64,000 nt of DNA, taken from positions 124,001-188,000 of the forward strand of contig JBBRNP010000007.1 of the NCBI GenBank assembly GCA_038230255.1, read 5' to 3'. This DNA comes from AV40 sp038230255 (GTDB lineage: Bacteria; Verrucomicrobiota; Verrucomicrobiia; Chthoniobacterales; UBA10450). Position 1 is the first letter of the stretch, and every line of letters begins with the position of its first letter. Positions 1 through 7,584 of this stretch are shown one piece after another. The notes under the pieces were generated by a model that worked only from the letters and a program-made list of their open reading frames with translations, did no database searches and was not told the origin of the DNA. The position numbers were made by a program, and so were the translations under genes.

Positions 1-2
1 AG

Positions 3-1415
3 CACTACGGTGTTATCACACAGCAGGCGATGTCGATTGCTGAACTGAACGCGCCGACTCGCGATCGGGTATTCACGCTTGCCGTCACGGCAACTGATGC
101 ACCCGATTTCAAAGAGACAGGGAAGCCCAGTGCGTGGTCGAGTGCGATTGATAGTTATACTGCAGGATATTTGGAGCAAGACGACACAAAGCGGCTCGTT
201 TGTATCAGCGCAGGAAATGTCAATCCGCGTAATCGATCTGATTATGTGAGTCTGAATGAATTGAACTCGGTGGAGGATCCGGGGCAATCCTGGAATGCGC
301 TCACGATCGGTGCATTTACCGATAAAGACACGCTTTACGACGAGAGCGGTAACCTATTAACCGGATGGCAGTGCATCGCTCCTAAAGGTGGATTGTGTCC
401 TACGAGTTGCACGGGAGTGCTGTGGAACACAAAAGAATCCAGGCACTGGCCAATAAAGCCTGACCTGGTACTCGAAGGCGGAAATCTTGCTGCGGACGGC
501 AGCGGTTTTGTAAGCGCGTTAGACTCACTTTCTCTTTTGACTACACATGCTGCGTTTCAACAGCGACTCTTTACGACTTTTGGCGACACCAGTGCTGCGA
601 CCGCACTTGCTGCCGGCATGGCCGCCACCATATAAGCCGACTATCCAGAATTTTGGCCTGAGACACTTCGTGCCTTGATGGTGCATTCAGCGGACTGGAC
701 TTCGGCGATGAAAGCCAACATTCGAATGGATCAGAAGTCATCAGTTGCAAATATGTTGTATCACTTTGGACACGGTGTGCCCAACATTACTCGCGCAATA
801 GCTTGCGCACGCGACCGGGCAACTCTTGTTTGCCAAGATTCACTTCAACCGTTTGAGCGGCGCGACGACGGAAGTATCGGAACACGAGACATGATGCTCT
901 ATCATCTCCCGTGGCCAAAAACCTTGCTTCAAGCTCATCCAGAAGCATTGATGCGGCTCCGTGTGACGCTGTCGTATTTCGTCGAGCCGAATCCGGGCTC
1001 CCGTGCGGTCAATAGCGAATACCGGTACGCCGGCTGCAATTTGCGATTCCACGTACAGACACCTACTGAGACACGCGCCGCGTTCATTAATCGTGTCACA
1101 GACGCGATCACAGAAGAAGAGAGACGGGCCTATCAAAGACCGGACGATACTACGGACGGATGGATCATCGGCGATGAAAACCGGCGACGCGGTTCCCTTC
1201 ATAGCGACACTTGGATCGGAACAGCTGCAAGACTTGCCCAGATGGAACATTTGATCGTTTATCCAGTCAATGGGTGGTGGCGCCTCCGACCGCAGCACAA
1301 GCGCTTTAATGACCGAATACGATATAGTCTGATTGCTAGCATCGAAGCGTTGAGCGCTGACATCGACGTGTATGCCTCAGTGCAAACCGAAGTCACGTTG
1401 CCCGTAAGCGTTTAG
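3..1415 (+). pseudogene. IetS-like S8 (subtilisin) serine protease, 5' partial, interrupted by an in-frame TAA
   Basis: The frame is open from the first bases of the window, so the N-terminus with the catalytic Asp and His lies outside. Visible subtilase features are the oxyanion-hole region CISAGN and the serine motif FGDTSAATALAAG. Reading stops at TAA 633-635, but the same frame continues to 1415 with the expected family sequence (YPEFWPETLRALMVHSA, then RVTLSYFVEPNPGSR and PVNGWWRLRP). One substitution such as CAA to TAA would explain the break. The C-terminal part resembles S8 proteases paired with an AAA ATPase in the IetAS anti-phage system; that ATPase would lie upstream, out of view. 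A cyclase gene follows closely. The family call is fairly secure. Whether the gene is dead or carries a sequencing error cannot be told. Confidence 0.75.
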
Positions 1416-1485
1416 GTTTGGTAGTCTGAATTATTTGTCCGCTGATGTCTTGCATTGCGGCATCTCGTTAAGAAATCCTTGCAAT

Positions 1486-2133
1486 ATGCCCATCGATATT
1501 CCGCGAATCGGCACAATTAGCGCATTCGTCATGCTTGTGGACATCAATCGATTTGGCGAAATGGTGAGCAAAGCTGGCGGTGACCTCATTGCACAATTTA
1601 CACGCGACGTTTTGAGTGGAGCGATTATGAATATAGAGAAGGAAGAAGGAGAGGTTATCGGGTTCATGGGCGATGCGATCCTAGGTGTTTTTCCGGACGG
1701 CGATCATACTGCAAAAGCATGTTTCGGAATTGCGCACGATCTGGATAGACAGTGCGAATACATTTCTATCCATCAGAAAAAATTTCCGCAGGACTGGGGG
1801 TTCGCACCTGGTGGACCATCGATTAAGATCTCTATCGAATATGGTGCGCTAGATGTTTCCACGATCGCAAGTCGCGCTTTAGGAGAGCAGCGTCTCGTCG
1901 TGGGTGATGCGATCAACTACGCTAGTCGCATTAGTCCGGCAGGAGAGGGTAATCGCTGCAACGTCGGTCCGGTTGCCGCGAAAATGGAAGGGTTGTCGTG
2001 TTACGATCTTGCCGGTCCATTCACGATTCAAGGCAAACACGGCGAAGCCGATTATCAATTCTACGACTTTGACTTAGGAGATATTTGGATCGCAGGCGTC
2101 CGCGAGCCCGGCAAGCGTACCTACTGGGGCTAA
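1486..2133 (+). CDS. class III adenylate/guanylate cyclase catalytic-domain protein
   Basis: This is a stand-alone nucleotide cyclase domain, about 215 residues from ATG 1486; a TTG at 1435 would add 17 unremarkable residues. Both metal-binding aspartates are present, in LVDINRFG and GFMGDAILG. The transition-state Asn and Arg are present in VVGDAINYASRI. It therefore looks catalytically complete and should make a cyclic nucleotide; the substrate cannot be assigned by eye. There is no membrane segment, receiver or other sensor domain. It starts 70 bases after the S8 protease stop (19 from the TTG) and is probably co-transcribed. Neither start has a good ribosome binding site. In Pycsar defence a class III cyclase signals to an effector, so a role in the neighbouring defence locus is possible but inferred. 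Confidence 0.85.
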   Translation: MPIDIPRIGTISAFVMLVDINRFGEMVSKAGGDLIAQFTRDVLSGAIMNIEKEEGEVIGFMGDAILGVFPDGDHTAKACFGIAHDLDRQCEYISIHQKKFPQDWGFAPGGPSIKISIEYGALDVSTIASRALGEQRLVVGDAINYASRISPAGEGNRCNVGPVAAKMEGLSCYDLAGPFTIQGKHGEADYQFYDFDLGDIWIAGVREPGKRTYWG

Positions 2134-2161
2134 CAGAGCTCGCAAACTGGAGCTTTCGACG

Positions 2162-2190
2162 TCACTCCATGCGGTCGAAAGTTTTCTGGG
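2162..2190 (-). pseudogene. possible ghost of the korB 3' end (copy A)
   Basis: On the minus strand these bases read QKTFDRME followed by TGA. The intact korB at 3503 ends in QKTFDRMK and a stop. Only eight codons match, so this is weaker than copy B. It lies in the same orientation and just past the end of the cyclase gene, as expected if foreign DNA entered at the korB 3' end. Confidence 0.4.
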
Positions 2191-2253
2191 GCGTTCAGGG
2201 AACGGGTTAATCGTTATCGGTTATTAGTTAGCGGGCAGAACTGACATCGACCG

Positions 2254-2340
2254 TCATTTCATGTGGTCAAAAGTCTTCTGCAATAATTGGAGGTCGGAGG
2301 CGTTGCCGGTTTTCTCGCGACTGCTCTCGATCCAATTAAA
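2254..2340 (-). pseudogene. ghost of the korB 3' end (copy B)
   Basis: The minus strand encodes WIESSREKTG, then NASDLQLLQKTFDHMK and TGA. Over the last 27 residues it differs from the intact KorB at only two positions, yet the DNA differs at about 22 of 84 bases, mostly in silent positions. The fragment therefore came from a working korB of a diverged relative, not from a recent local duplication. It is cut off at about 2341, where the first 41-bp direct repeat begins. Confidence 0.85.
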
Positions 2341-2341
2341 A

Positions 2342-2382
2342 GAAGTGACGAGTGACATGTGACCAGTGGCAAGATCGACATC
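2342..2382 (+). repeat. 41-bp direct repeat, left copy, flanking a toxin-antitoxin pair
   Basis: It matches 2933-2973 at 37 of 41 positions in the same orientation, and the two copies bracket the DUF5615/DUF433 genes. The core is AGTGACATGTGACCAGTG. The repeat ends in the window-wide motif AAGATCGACA. Confidence 0.85.
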
Positions 2383-2398
2383 GGTTCATTGGCAGTTC

Positions 2399-2719
2399 TT
2401 AGCTCCCGATGATAGTCAATTCTCCGCCGGCGGCGCGAGGAAGTTTTTCGAGCAGTTCTGCTGCGAGCGGACGGATGTTTTCCAGTCGATTTGTCCGGGC
2501 GCGAAGCAGTAAGACCGCCATTTTGAATTTCGTTAGATCCTGCTGAGTTGCGAGTTTCCGATCGACGGTAATGAATGCATCAAACTCTTTCTCGGCCAGC
2601 GCCAGCAAATCGCCGTTCTTGATTCCGGCCCAGCCTCGTCGCTGTACGGTAACGACCTCATGGCCGACCAGATCGCGCGCGAATCGCCTGTCGACGCATT
2701 CGTCGAGCAGGATCTTCAC
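2399..2719 (-). CDS. DUF5615 PIN-like toxin
   Basis: A 106-residue protein opening with MKILLDECVD, the acidic N-terminus of the DUF5615 PIN-like nuclease family. It contains further conserved acidic positions (KNGDLLALAEKEFDAFITVDR). Such proteins are predicted RNases acting as toxins. Its start codon overlaps the stop of the upstream DUF433 gene by four bases (ATGA), the usual antitoxin-then-toxin order with coupled translation. Both genes lie between 41-bp direct repeats. Family placement is confident. Toxicity and target are inferred from the family. Confidence 0.85.
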   Translation of the reverse strand: MKILLDECVDRRFARDLVGHEVVTVQRRGWAGIKNGDLLALAEKEFDAFITVDRKLATQQDLTKFKMAVLLLRARTNRLENIRPLAAELLEKLPRAAGGELTIIGS

Positions 2720-2928
2720 TGAGTCGCAGCCGCAAACATCCGATCCTTCGCTTCTTCAAGGAAGGCGATGACCTGCTCGCGTGAGACGCTCGGGAAACCG
2801 TCCAGAAAATCTTCAATCGAATCACCTGCCTCCAGGTGATCGATGAGAGTCTGAATCGGAACGCGCGTCCCAGCAAAGCACGGCGCTCCGCTCATAATTT
2901 CGGGGTCAATTTTGACGACAGAACTCAT
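2716..2928 (-). CDS. DUF433 antitoxin
   Basis: Seventy residues starting MSSVVKIDPEIMSGAPCFAG, with GTRVPIQTLIDHLEAG following: the standard DUF433 layout, a small winged-helix DNA-binding protein that pairs with DUF5615 toxins. A longer reading back to 3138 is open, but its extra N-terminus overlaps hicB on the same strand and crosses the flanking repeat, so ATG 2926-2928 is chosen. It probably neutralises the toxin and represses the operon. Overlaps the toxin start by four bases. Confidence 0.88.
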   Translation of the reverse strand: MSSVVKIDPEIMSGAPCFAGTRVPIQTLIDHLEAGDSIEDFLDGFPSVSREQVIAFLEEAKDRMFAAATQ

Positions 2929-2932
2929 TCTA

Positions 2933-2973
2933 AAAGTGACAAGTGACGTGTGACCAGTGACAAGATCGACATC
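2933..2973 (+). repeat. 41-bp direct repeat, right copy
   Basis: Partner of 2342-2382 (four mismatches). Ends in AAGATCGACATC and abuts the hicB stop codon. Confidence 0.85.
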
Positions 2974-3208
2974 ATGCATGCGCGAGCGCGGGCGACGGTG
3001 GCTTGATGCCGTCTTTGGCTGCGACCTCCAAAGCGCCTTCCAGCGCGAGTTGAATTTGGCGCGCCGCTTCTTCGCGCGTGTCGCCATGCGCCATAATGCC
3101 GGGCCATTCGACGACCTGGGCGATGAAACATTCGTCACCTTTTTCGGCCGAATACCAAATGCGGATTTCGTAGTCGCGAGGGTCGGGCTGCATCGGTGTC
3201 TTCATCAT
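2972..3208 (-). CDS. hicB: HicB-family antitoxin
   Basis: Seventy-eight residues with the HicB-type RNase H-like core: YEIRIWYSAEKGDECFIAQV, then EWPGIMAHGDTREEAARQIQ and LALEGAL. This is the short, single-domain form. The C-terminus (KPPSPALAHA) lacks an obvious extra DNA-binding domain. It follows hicA with a 4-base overlap, the common toxin-first HicAB order. It should bind HicA and block its RNA cleavage. Confidence 0.85.
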   Translation of the reverse strand: MMKTPMQPDPRDYEIRIWYSAEKGDECFIAQVVEWPGIMAHGDTREEAARQIQLALEGALEVAAKDGIKPPSPALAHA

Positions 3209-3453
3209 GGTTTGAGATTCAATTTTTGCAACTCTTGCCGCACTTGCCGTACCTGATAGGCCTTTGCTTTTCCGCCGCTAGCCGGTTGCAAGTTCAAGAA
3301 GCTCGACTCGCGCTGAAAGATGATGTGGCTGCCTTTTGTGTTGCGCATGCTGTAGCCAAGCTTCGTCAGAAGCGTGCAGAGATCGTCAAAAGAAAAGTTC
3401 CCATCGCTTCGACTGTCGACAAGCTTCTGGAACAGTTTTTCTGTCTTGCCCAT
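3205..3453 (-). CDS. hicA: HicA-family toxin (mRNA interferase-like)
   Basis: Eighty-two residues. The core, LLTKLGYSMRNTKGSHIIFQ, has the conserved Gly-Ser-His of HicA, in which the histidine is catalytic in the double-stranded-RNA-binding-like fold. The N-terminus is longer than in minimal HicA proteins. Overlaps hicB by four bases. The module sits immediately downstream of the korB 3' end. Confidence 0.82.
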   Translation of the reverse strand: MGKTEKLFQKLVDSRSDGNFSFDDLCTLLTKLGYSMRNTKGSHIIFQRESSFLNLQPASGGKAKAYQVRQVRQELQKLNLKP

Positions 3454-3458
3454 GGGGA

Positions 3459-3492
3459 GAGATCCTCCGACTTCGCTCAGGATGACAATGCG
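3459..3492. repeat. partial copy of the ATGACA-ended palindromic spacer repeat
   Basis: Contains GATCCTCCGACTTCGCTCAG then GATGACA, matching the right arm of the elements at 17137, 20653, 28665 and 29739. Confidence 0.6.
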
Positions 3493-3502
3493 AGACGCAT
3501 TG

Positions 3503-4489
3503 TCATTTCATGCGGTCGAAGGTCTTCTGGAGAAGTTGCAGATCACTTGCGTTTCCTGTCTTCTCCCGACTCGACTCAATCCACTTCTTCTCCAACGAAT
3601 TCTTCGTTGGCCTATCGCTTTGATAGAAGACGCCGAAGACGCCGGGGAATGGGAGCTGCGCTAATTTATAAGCGGCGAGCTCGTCGGTGACGTCGTGGCG
3701 GAGTTCGTCCTCGGGGGTGTTGTCGTATTTTTTTTCCTGAATCAGCTCGAAGCTGCCGCCTTTGCGCGGGTCGGCCGGGTCGAAGACGTCGGGAAAAAAT
3801 TCGACGCATTCAGACAAACATTCGATGACGCTGAAGCCCTGGTGATCGAACGCGCGCTCGATCATTTCCATCATGTGTTTGACCTGCGTGGCGTGGGTGC
3901 GCGCGATGAAGGTGGCCCCGGCGGAAATGAGTTGTTTCATCGGATTGACCGGCATGTCGATCGCGCCGGTCGGGTCGGTCTTGCTCTTGAAACCGATAGG
4001 CGATGTGGGCGAGGTCTGCTTTTTGGTCAGGCCATAGACGAAGTTGTCCATGATGAAATAGACGAGGTTGACGTTCTTGCGCGCGCCGTGATTGAGATGG
4101 TTGCCGCCGATGGAGAAACCGTCGCCGTCGCCGCCGAACAAAAAGACGTGGAGATCGGGCCGGGCCAAACTGATTCCGCTCGCGAGCGGGACGGCGCGGC
4201 CGTGAATGAAGTGGGCGCCGTGGCCGTTGACGAAATAAGGAAAGCGCGATGAGCAACCGATCCCGGCGAGGGTGACGATCTTTTCGTGATCGAGATTTCG
4301 TTTCTCGAGCACTTTGTAAAAGGAAGCGAGCACCGCAAAATCGCCGCAGCCGGGACACCAGGTCGGGTGATCGGCCGTTATCGCTTTTTTGGATAGTTTC
4401 TCGCGTGGCGCGTCGGCAACCGCAGTTGATCCACCATTCGCGGCCGACACGGCCGCCTCTACATCGGAACCGTTTGTTATTTCAGGCAT
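3503..4489 (-). CDS. korB: 2-oxoacid:ferredoxin oxidoreductase, beta subunit
   Basis: 328 residues. It binds thiamine diphosphate and a [4Fe-4S] cluster and works with KorA to oxidise 2-oxoglutarate (or a related 2-oxoacid) to the acyl-CoA, reducing ferredoxin. Visible features are the cluster cysteines in HPTWCPGCGDF and GIGCSSRFP, the ThDP/Mg motif GDGDGFSIGGNHL with a following Asn (MDNFVYGLTKKQ), and a late cysteine region ECLSEC. It has a low-complexity N-terminus. It lies 109 bases downstream of korA on the same strand. Diverged copies of its 3' end occur at 2162 and 2254. Substrate preference is not proven by sequence. Confidence 0.92.
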   Translation of the reverse strand: MPEITNGSDVEAAVSAANGGSTAVADAPREKLSKKAITADHPTWCPGCGDFAVLASFYKVLEKRNLDHEKIVTLAGIGCSSRFPYFVNGHGAHFIHGRAVPLASGISLARPDLHVFLFGGDGDGFSIGGNHLNHGARKNVNLVYFIMDNFVYGLTKKQTSPTSPIGFKSKTDPTGAIDMPVNPMKQLISAGATFIARTHATQVKHMMEMIERAFDHQGFSVIECLSECVEFFPDVFDPADPRKGGSFELIQEKKYDNTPEDELRHDVTDELAAYKLAQLPFPGVFGVFYQSDRPTKNSLEKKWIESSREKTGNASDLQLLQKTFDRMK

Positions 4490-4498
4490 ATTTAAATT

Positions 4499-4566
4499 GT
4501 TGAGACGTTGAGAAGTTGAGGCGTTGAGTCGGCAATGGCGTCTGACACAGACGCCCTACAAACTCC
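4499..4566. repeat. degenerate spacer repeats between korA and korB
   Basis: Holds GTTGAGACGTTGAGAAGTTG-type short direct repeats, then an inverted repeat GGCGTCTGACACAGACGCC followed by CTACAAACTCC. These resemble spacer elements elsewhere in the window. No gene is seen in 4490-4598. Confidence 0.6.
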
Positions 4567-4598
4567 TAACTCCCATCTCCTAGCTCCGTGCTTCATCT

Positions 4599-6539
4599 TC
4601 ATCCCACTCCTTGGGTGATAGACTCTGCCCGGGCAAGATTGGAATCTTGTTCGCCGTTTGAGGAAACCGGACGATTGGGTGAATAGCCCCTGGCTGAGAC
4701 AAACTTGCCGGGGAAAACGGCTTGAAGAATTTCTTTCACCCGATAGGTGAGGCCGTCGGTCTTGGTTACGCTCTGAATTTTGGGCTCGCAATAACGCGCC
4801 CGCAGAATCGTGGCGAGCTGGCCAAACCCGTAAAGTCCCTGGTCGTTCATCTCGACGGTGACGATGCGCTTGAACCCGGCGAAGATTTTCTCCAGCCCGT
4901 TCGGCAACGGGTGAACGTGGCGCAAATGAAGCGCGCCGATTTTTTCGCCGTGCTCGCGCGCCATTTTCACCGCGTCGTGGATCGGACCATAAGTTGATCC
5001 CCAGCCGACAAGGAGCGTGTCGCCTTTCTCGTCGCCGTAAACTTCCGGGACGGGAATTTCCTCGGCGAGCTTGCGCAATTTGTTTCGGCGTTTCGCGGTC
5101 ATCGCCATGTGCAATTTCGGGCTGCCGGTCGGGTGACCCATTTCGTCGTGCTCGAGTCCGGACATGAGTGGATATTTTCCGTCGAGGATGCGCGTTCCGG
5201 GCGGAACGTGCTGCGTGATTTGATCGAGCGGATATGGCTTGTGCGTTTGGCGCGGGGTCAGGTCCGGTTTCGGATCGATCATTATTTTCGCGAGATCAGG
5301 TTCGTCGAACGCTTCGATGCGGGTGGCGAGCGACGTATCGCTCAAAATGAAAACCGGCGTGCTGTACTTGCGCGCGATCCGCGCGGCCTCGATCGCAATG
5401 TAAAAACAATCTTCCACCGTTGCCGCGGCGAGGACGACACGCGGACTGTCGCCATGGCTTCCGTAAATCGCCTGATGCAAATCGCTTTGCTCGACGTTGG
5501 TGGGCAAACCGGTGCTCGGGCCGCCGCGTTGAATGTTGCAAATGATCAACGGAATCTCAGCCATCGACGCCCAGCCGATCGCTTCGCTCTTGAGCGAAAT
5601 GCCGGGACCGGCGCTGCCCGTGACGGCGAGATAACCGGAATACGACATCCCGAGCGACAACGATACCGCGCCGAGCTCGTCTTCGGCCTGGACAAAAATT
5701 CCGCCGTATTTCGGCAGCTCGCGCCGCAACATTTCCATGATCGACGACCAGGGCGTGATCGGATAACCGGCGCCGTAGCGCACACCGCCGGCGATCAATC
5801 CGTAAGCAATCGCCTGGTTGCCATCCATCGTGATCTGGGCGCGCCCGCCGGTCTTGGGCTTGTGTTCAAATTGATAGTGCTTCTTCAGGACGTTCCCGAC
5901 GGGATAAGCGTAGCCGGCCGTAAAGGCCATGATGGCGGTGTTGACGATGCTCTCATCTTTGCCGGCAAACTTTTCTTTGATCAACGTTGTCAGCTTCTCG
6001 ACGTCGAGACTAAAAATTTTCGCGATCAGGCCGAGGATGAAAATGTTTTTGCCTCTGTCCTTGGCCGTGCCGCCGAGCGCTTCCACCGTTAATCCGGTGA
6101 TGGGAACGCCGACATACATGAAACGTTTGTCGTCGAGGTTTGGCTCAACATTGTCCGAATCGTAAAGCAACACGCCGCCTTCTTTGAGAAAGTCGATGTG
6201 GTCCTGATAACTGTGTTGATAAAACGCGACCAGAAAATCGGCTTCGTCACCGGCCGATAACACTTCGCCCGTGCCCATGCGGACCTGGAAAATGGATGGT
6301 CCGCCGGAGATGGTGGACGGGATCGTCATATAAGTCATGACGTCGTGGTCGCTGCGTCCGGCGAGACGCGCGAGAAACGCACCGGCGGTTTGAATTCCGT
6401 CCTGCGAATTTCCGGCAAGGCGAATGACCGCGTCGTTGATATTTTCCGGACGAAGATCGGCCCTCTCCGAAGGCGGACTACTATTAGCCGGTTCGGGTTT
6501 CTGGACTGCGGTTACGTCAGGATTAACAGGATCGCCCAT
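4599..6539 (-). CDS. korA: 2-oxoacid:ferredoxin oxidoreductase, fused gamma-alpha subunit
   Basis: 646 residues. The N-terminal third is the gamma (CoA-side) domain (NSQDGIQTAGAFLARLAGRS). The rest is the alpha pyrimidine-binding domain (GNQAIAYGLIAGGVRYGAGY, then PITPWSSIMEML and QRGGPSTGLPTNVEQSDL) and the transketolase-like C-terminal domain (LLVGWGSTYGPIHDAV). This gamma-alpha fusion is typical of 2-oxoglutarate/2-oxoacid oxidoreductases. The last 25 or so residues (after GKFVSARGYS) match no domain I know and may be run-on into spacer sequence. A 40-residue N-terminal extension is low complexity. Transcribed ahead of korB. Confidence 0.92.
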   Translation of the reverse strand: MGDPVNPDVTAVQKPEPANSSPPSERADLRPENINDAVIRLAGNSQDGIQTAGAFLARLAGRSDHDVMTYMTIPSTISGGPSIFQVRMGTGEVLSAGDEADFLVAFYQHSYQDHIDFLKEGGVLLYDSDNVEPNLDDKRFMYVGVPITGLTVEALGGTAKDRGKNIFILGLIAKIFSLDVEKLTTLIKEKFAGKDESIVNTAIMAFTAGYAYPVGNVLKKHYQFEHKPKTGGRAQITMDGNQAIAYGLIAGGVRYGAGYPITPWSSIMEMLRRELPKYGGIFVQAEDELGAVSLSLGMSYSGYLAVTGSAGPGISLKSEAIGWASMAEIPLIICNIQRGGPSTGLPTNVEQSDLHQAIYGSHGDSPRVVLAAATVEDCFYIAIEAARIARKYSTPVFILSDTSLATRIEAFDEPDLAKIMIDPKPDLTPRQTHKPYPLDQITQHVPPGTRILDGKYPLMSGLEHDEMGHPTGSPKLHMAMTAKRRNKLRKLAEEIPVPEVYGDEKGDTLLVGWGSTYGPIHDAVKMAREHGEKIGALHLRHVHPLPNGLEKIFAGFKRIVTVEMNDQGLYGFGQLATILRARYCEPKIQSVTKTDGLTYRVKEILQAVFPGKFVSARGYSPNRPVSSNGEQDSNLARAESITQGVG

Positions 6540-6612
6540 GATTCAGTGGCCGAGTTTACGGCAGTCAACAACGTAACAAAACTATGGCGTCACGCCACCC
6601 GCAATTGACACC

Positions 6613-6693
6613 AAGTAGAAAGTAGAAATTAGGAAGTAGAAAACGAAGTGGGCGAGGCTAACCGCGCATTTTTCTACTTTAGCCTTCCTACTT
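6613..6693. repeat. inverted spacer repeat (AAGTAGAAA type)
   Basis: Left arm AAGTAGAAAGTAGAAATTAG, right arm TTTCTACTTTAGCCTTCCTA: an imperfect palindrome just past the lysozyme-like gene. It might act as a terminator for either flank, but there is no clean stem and T-run. Nothing else is seen in 6540-6698. Confidence 0.55.
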
Positions 6694-6698
6694 TATAA

Positions 6699-7475
6699 TT
6701 ATCCAGAGGGGAACCAGGCGTGTTCCTGCCAAAAAGACGAGAGCTCGGCATTGTTGCCGCGGAAAATATTGCGCTCGGCTTTGCGCATATTGGCGACGCC
6801 GATCGGGAAAGCGCTGCGTGGACGCAAACCACATTTGCCGTCGCCGGTGTATTGCCACAAGTCCCAACCGCGCCACGGCGAGGTGGCACGCGGCTGCGCG
6901 TGATAGTTGGCGATCCAAAGCCAGCAATTGGAAAGCACTGCGCGCTGCGCGGCGGTCGCGCCACCGCTGTACAACATTTGGCGCAAACGATATTCGCTCC
7001 CGTAGAGCCCGGGATATTTTCCGGTGCGCTCCTTGATTCGCTCCGCGAACGCCGCCGCCTGGGCGGTGCTCATCGAGCCTCCGGGATAATGGCCGTTCTT
7101 TTCGAAATCGAGAACGAGCAACACGCCCGGCCGCGTTTTTTCGGATTCATGCGGGGCGTTGCTCGGCGGATGCGAGGAACCGACGACGGCCAGAAAATGA
7201 TCGGCCTGTTGAATAGGATTGGTTCCGTCGCCGAAATGATACGCGCCCCACAACAAACCGGCCTGCGACGCGGCCATCTGACGCTCAGCATATCGCCCGT
7301 CGCGTTGCCGGCGTGGAAACGACGCTTCGTGAATCACGCCGACGACGCCTTCGTTCTTCATCGCGACAAAATCGACGCGCATCAGGTCGTAATGCGACAG
7401 GTTCACGACGCTGTTGCTGGCAAAAACGGAGAGCGGAGCGAGCAGAGCGAAAAAAATACGAGCGAAAAATTTCAC
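6699..7475 (-). CDS. secreted GH25 lysozyme-like glycoside hydrolase
   Basis: About 258 residues from GTG 7473-7475, starting with a signal peptide (KFFARIFFALLAPLSVFAS). A longer start at 7523 would add residues encoded by the spacer repeat at 7496, so it is rejected. GH25 features are an early Asp in VVNLSHYD, the DxE pair in LLVLDFEKNG, YGSEYRLRQM and the late WDLWQYTGDG. These enzymes cleave the glycan strand of peptidoglycan, in the periplasm or outside the cell. No cell-wall-binding repeats are seen. It is a single gene between repeat-rich spacers. Confidence 0.82.
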   Translation of the reverse strand: MKFFARIFFALLAPLSVFASNSVVNLSHYDLMRVDFVAMKNEGVVGVIHEASFPRRQRDGRYAERQMAASQAGLLWGAYHFGDGTNPIQQADHFLAVVGSSHPPSNAPHESEKTRPGVLLVLDFEKNGHYPGGSMSTAQAAAFAERIKERTGKYPGLYGSEYRLRQMLYSGGATAAQRAVLSNCWLWIANYHAQPRATSPWRGWDLWQYTGDGKCGLRPRSAFPIGVANMRKAERNIFRGNNAELSSFWQEHAWFPSG

Positions 7476-7495
7476 GAGCGAAAGATAACGACTTT

Positions 7496-7541
7496 CAGAA
7501 AACGTCCAACGCTGAACGTCCAACGCCCAATCTCGAATTCA
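7496..7541. repeat. ACGTCCAACGC-type spacer repeat
   Basis: AACGTCCAACGCTGAACGTC followed by CAACGCCCAA and CGAATTCAGACAATC. The same family is at 9769, 11210 and inside ispG at 46303. Confidence 0.7.
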
Positions 7542-7584
7542 GACAATCCCAAGAACAAATAACGGATAACAGATAACACCGCCG

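Noticed and set aside
633..635. Recoded TAA (suppression or selenocysteine-like)
   Set aside because: TAA is not a selenocysteine codon, no recoding structure is seen, and neighbouring genes use TAA as normal stops. A nonsense change is simpler.
2342..2973. CRISPR array
   Set aside because: Only two repeat copies, about 590 bases apart, with genes between; no spacers and no cas genes.
2716..3138. 140-residue version of the DUF433 protein
   Set aside because: The extra N-terminus overlaps hicB and crosses the 41-bp repeat; the DUF433 domain starts at ATG 2926-2928.
5109..6092. 327-residue open frame on the plus strand
   Set aside because: Antisense to korA, no family features; the minus-strand reading is clearly KorA.
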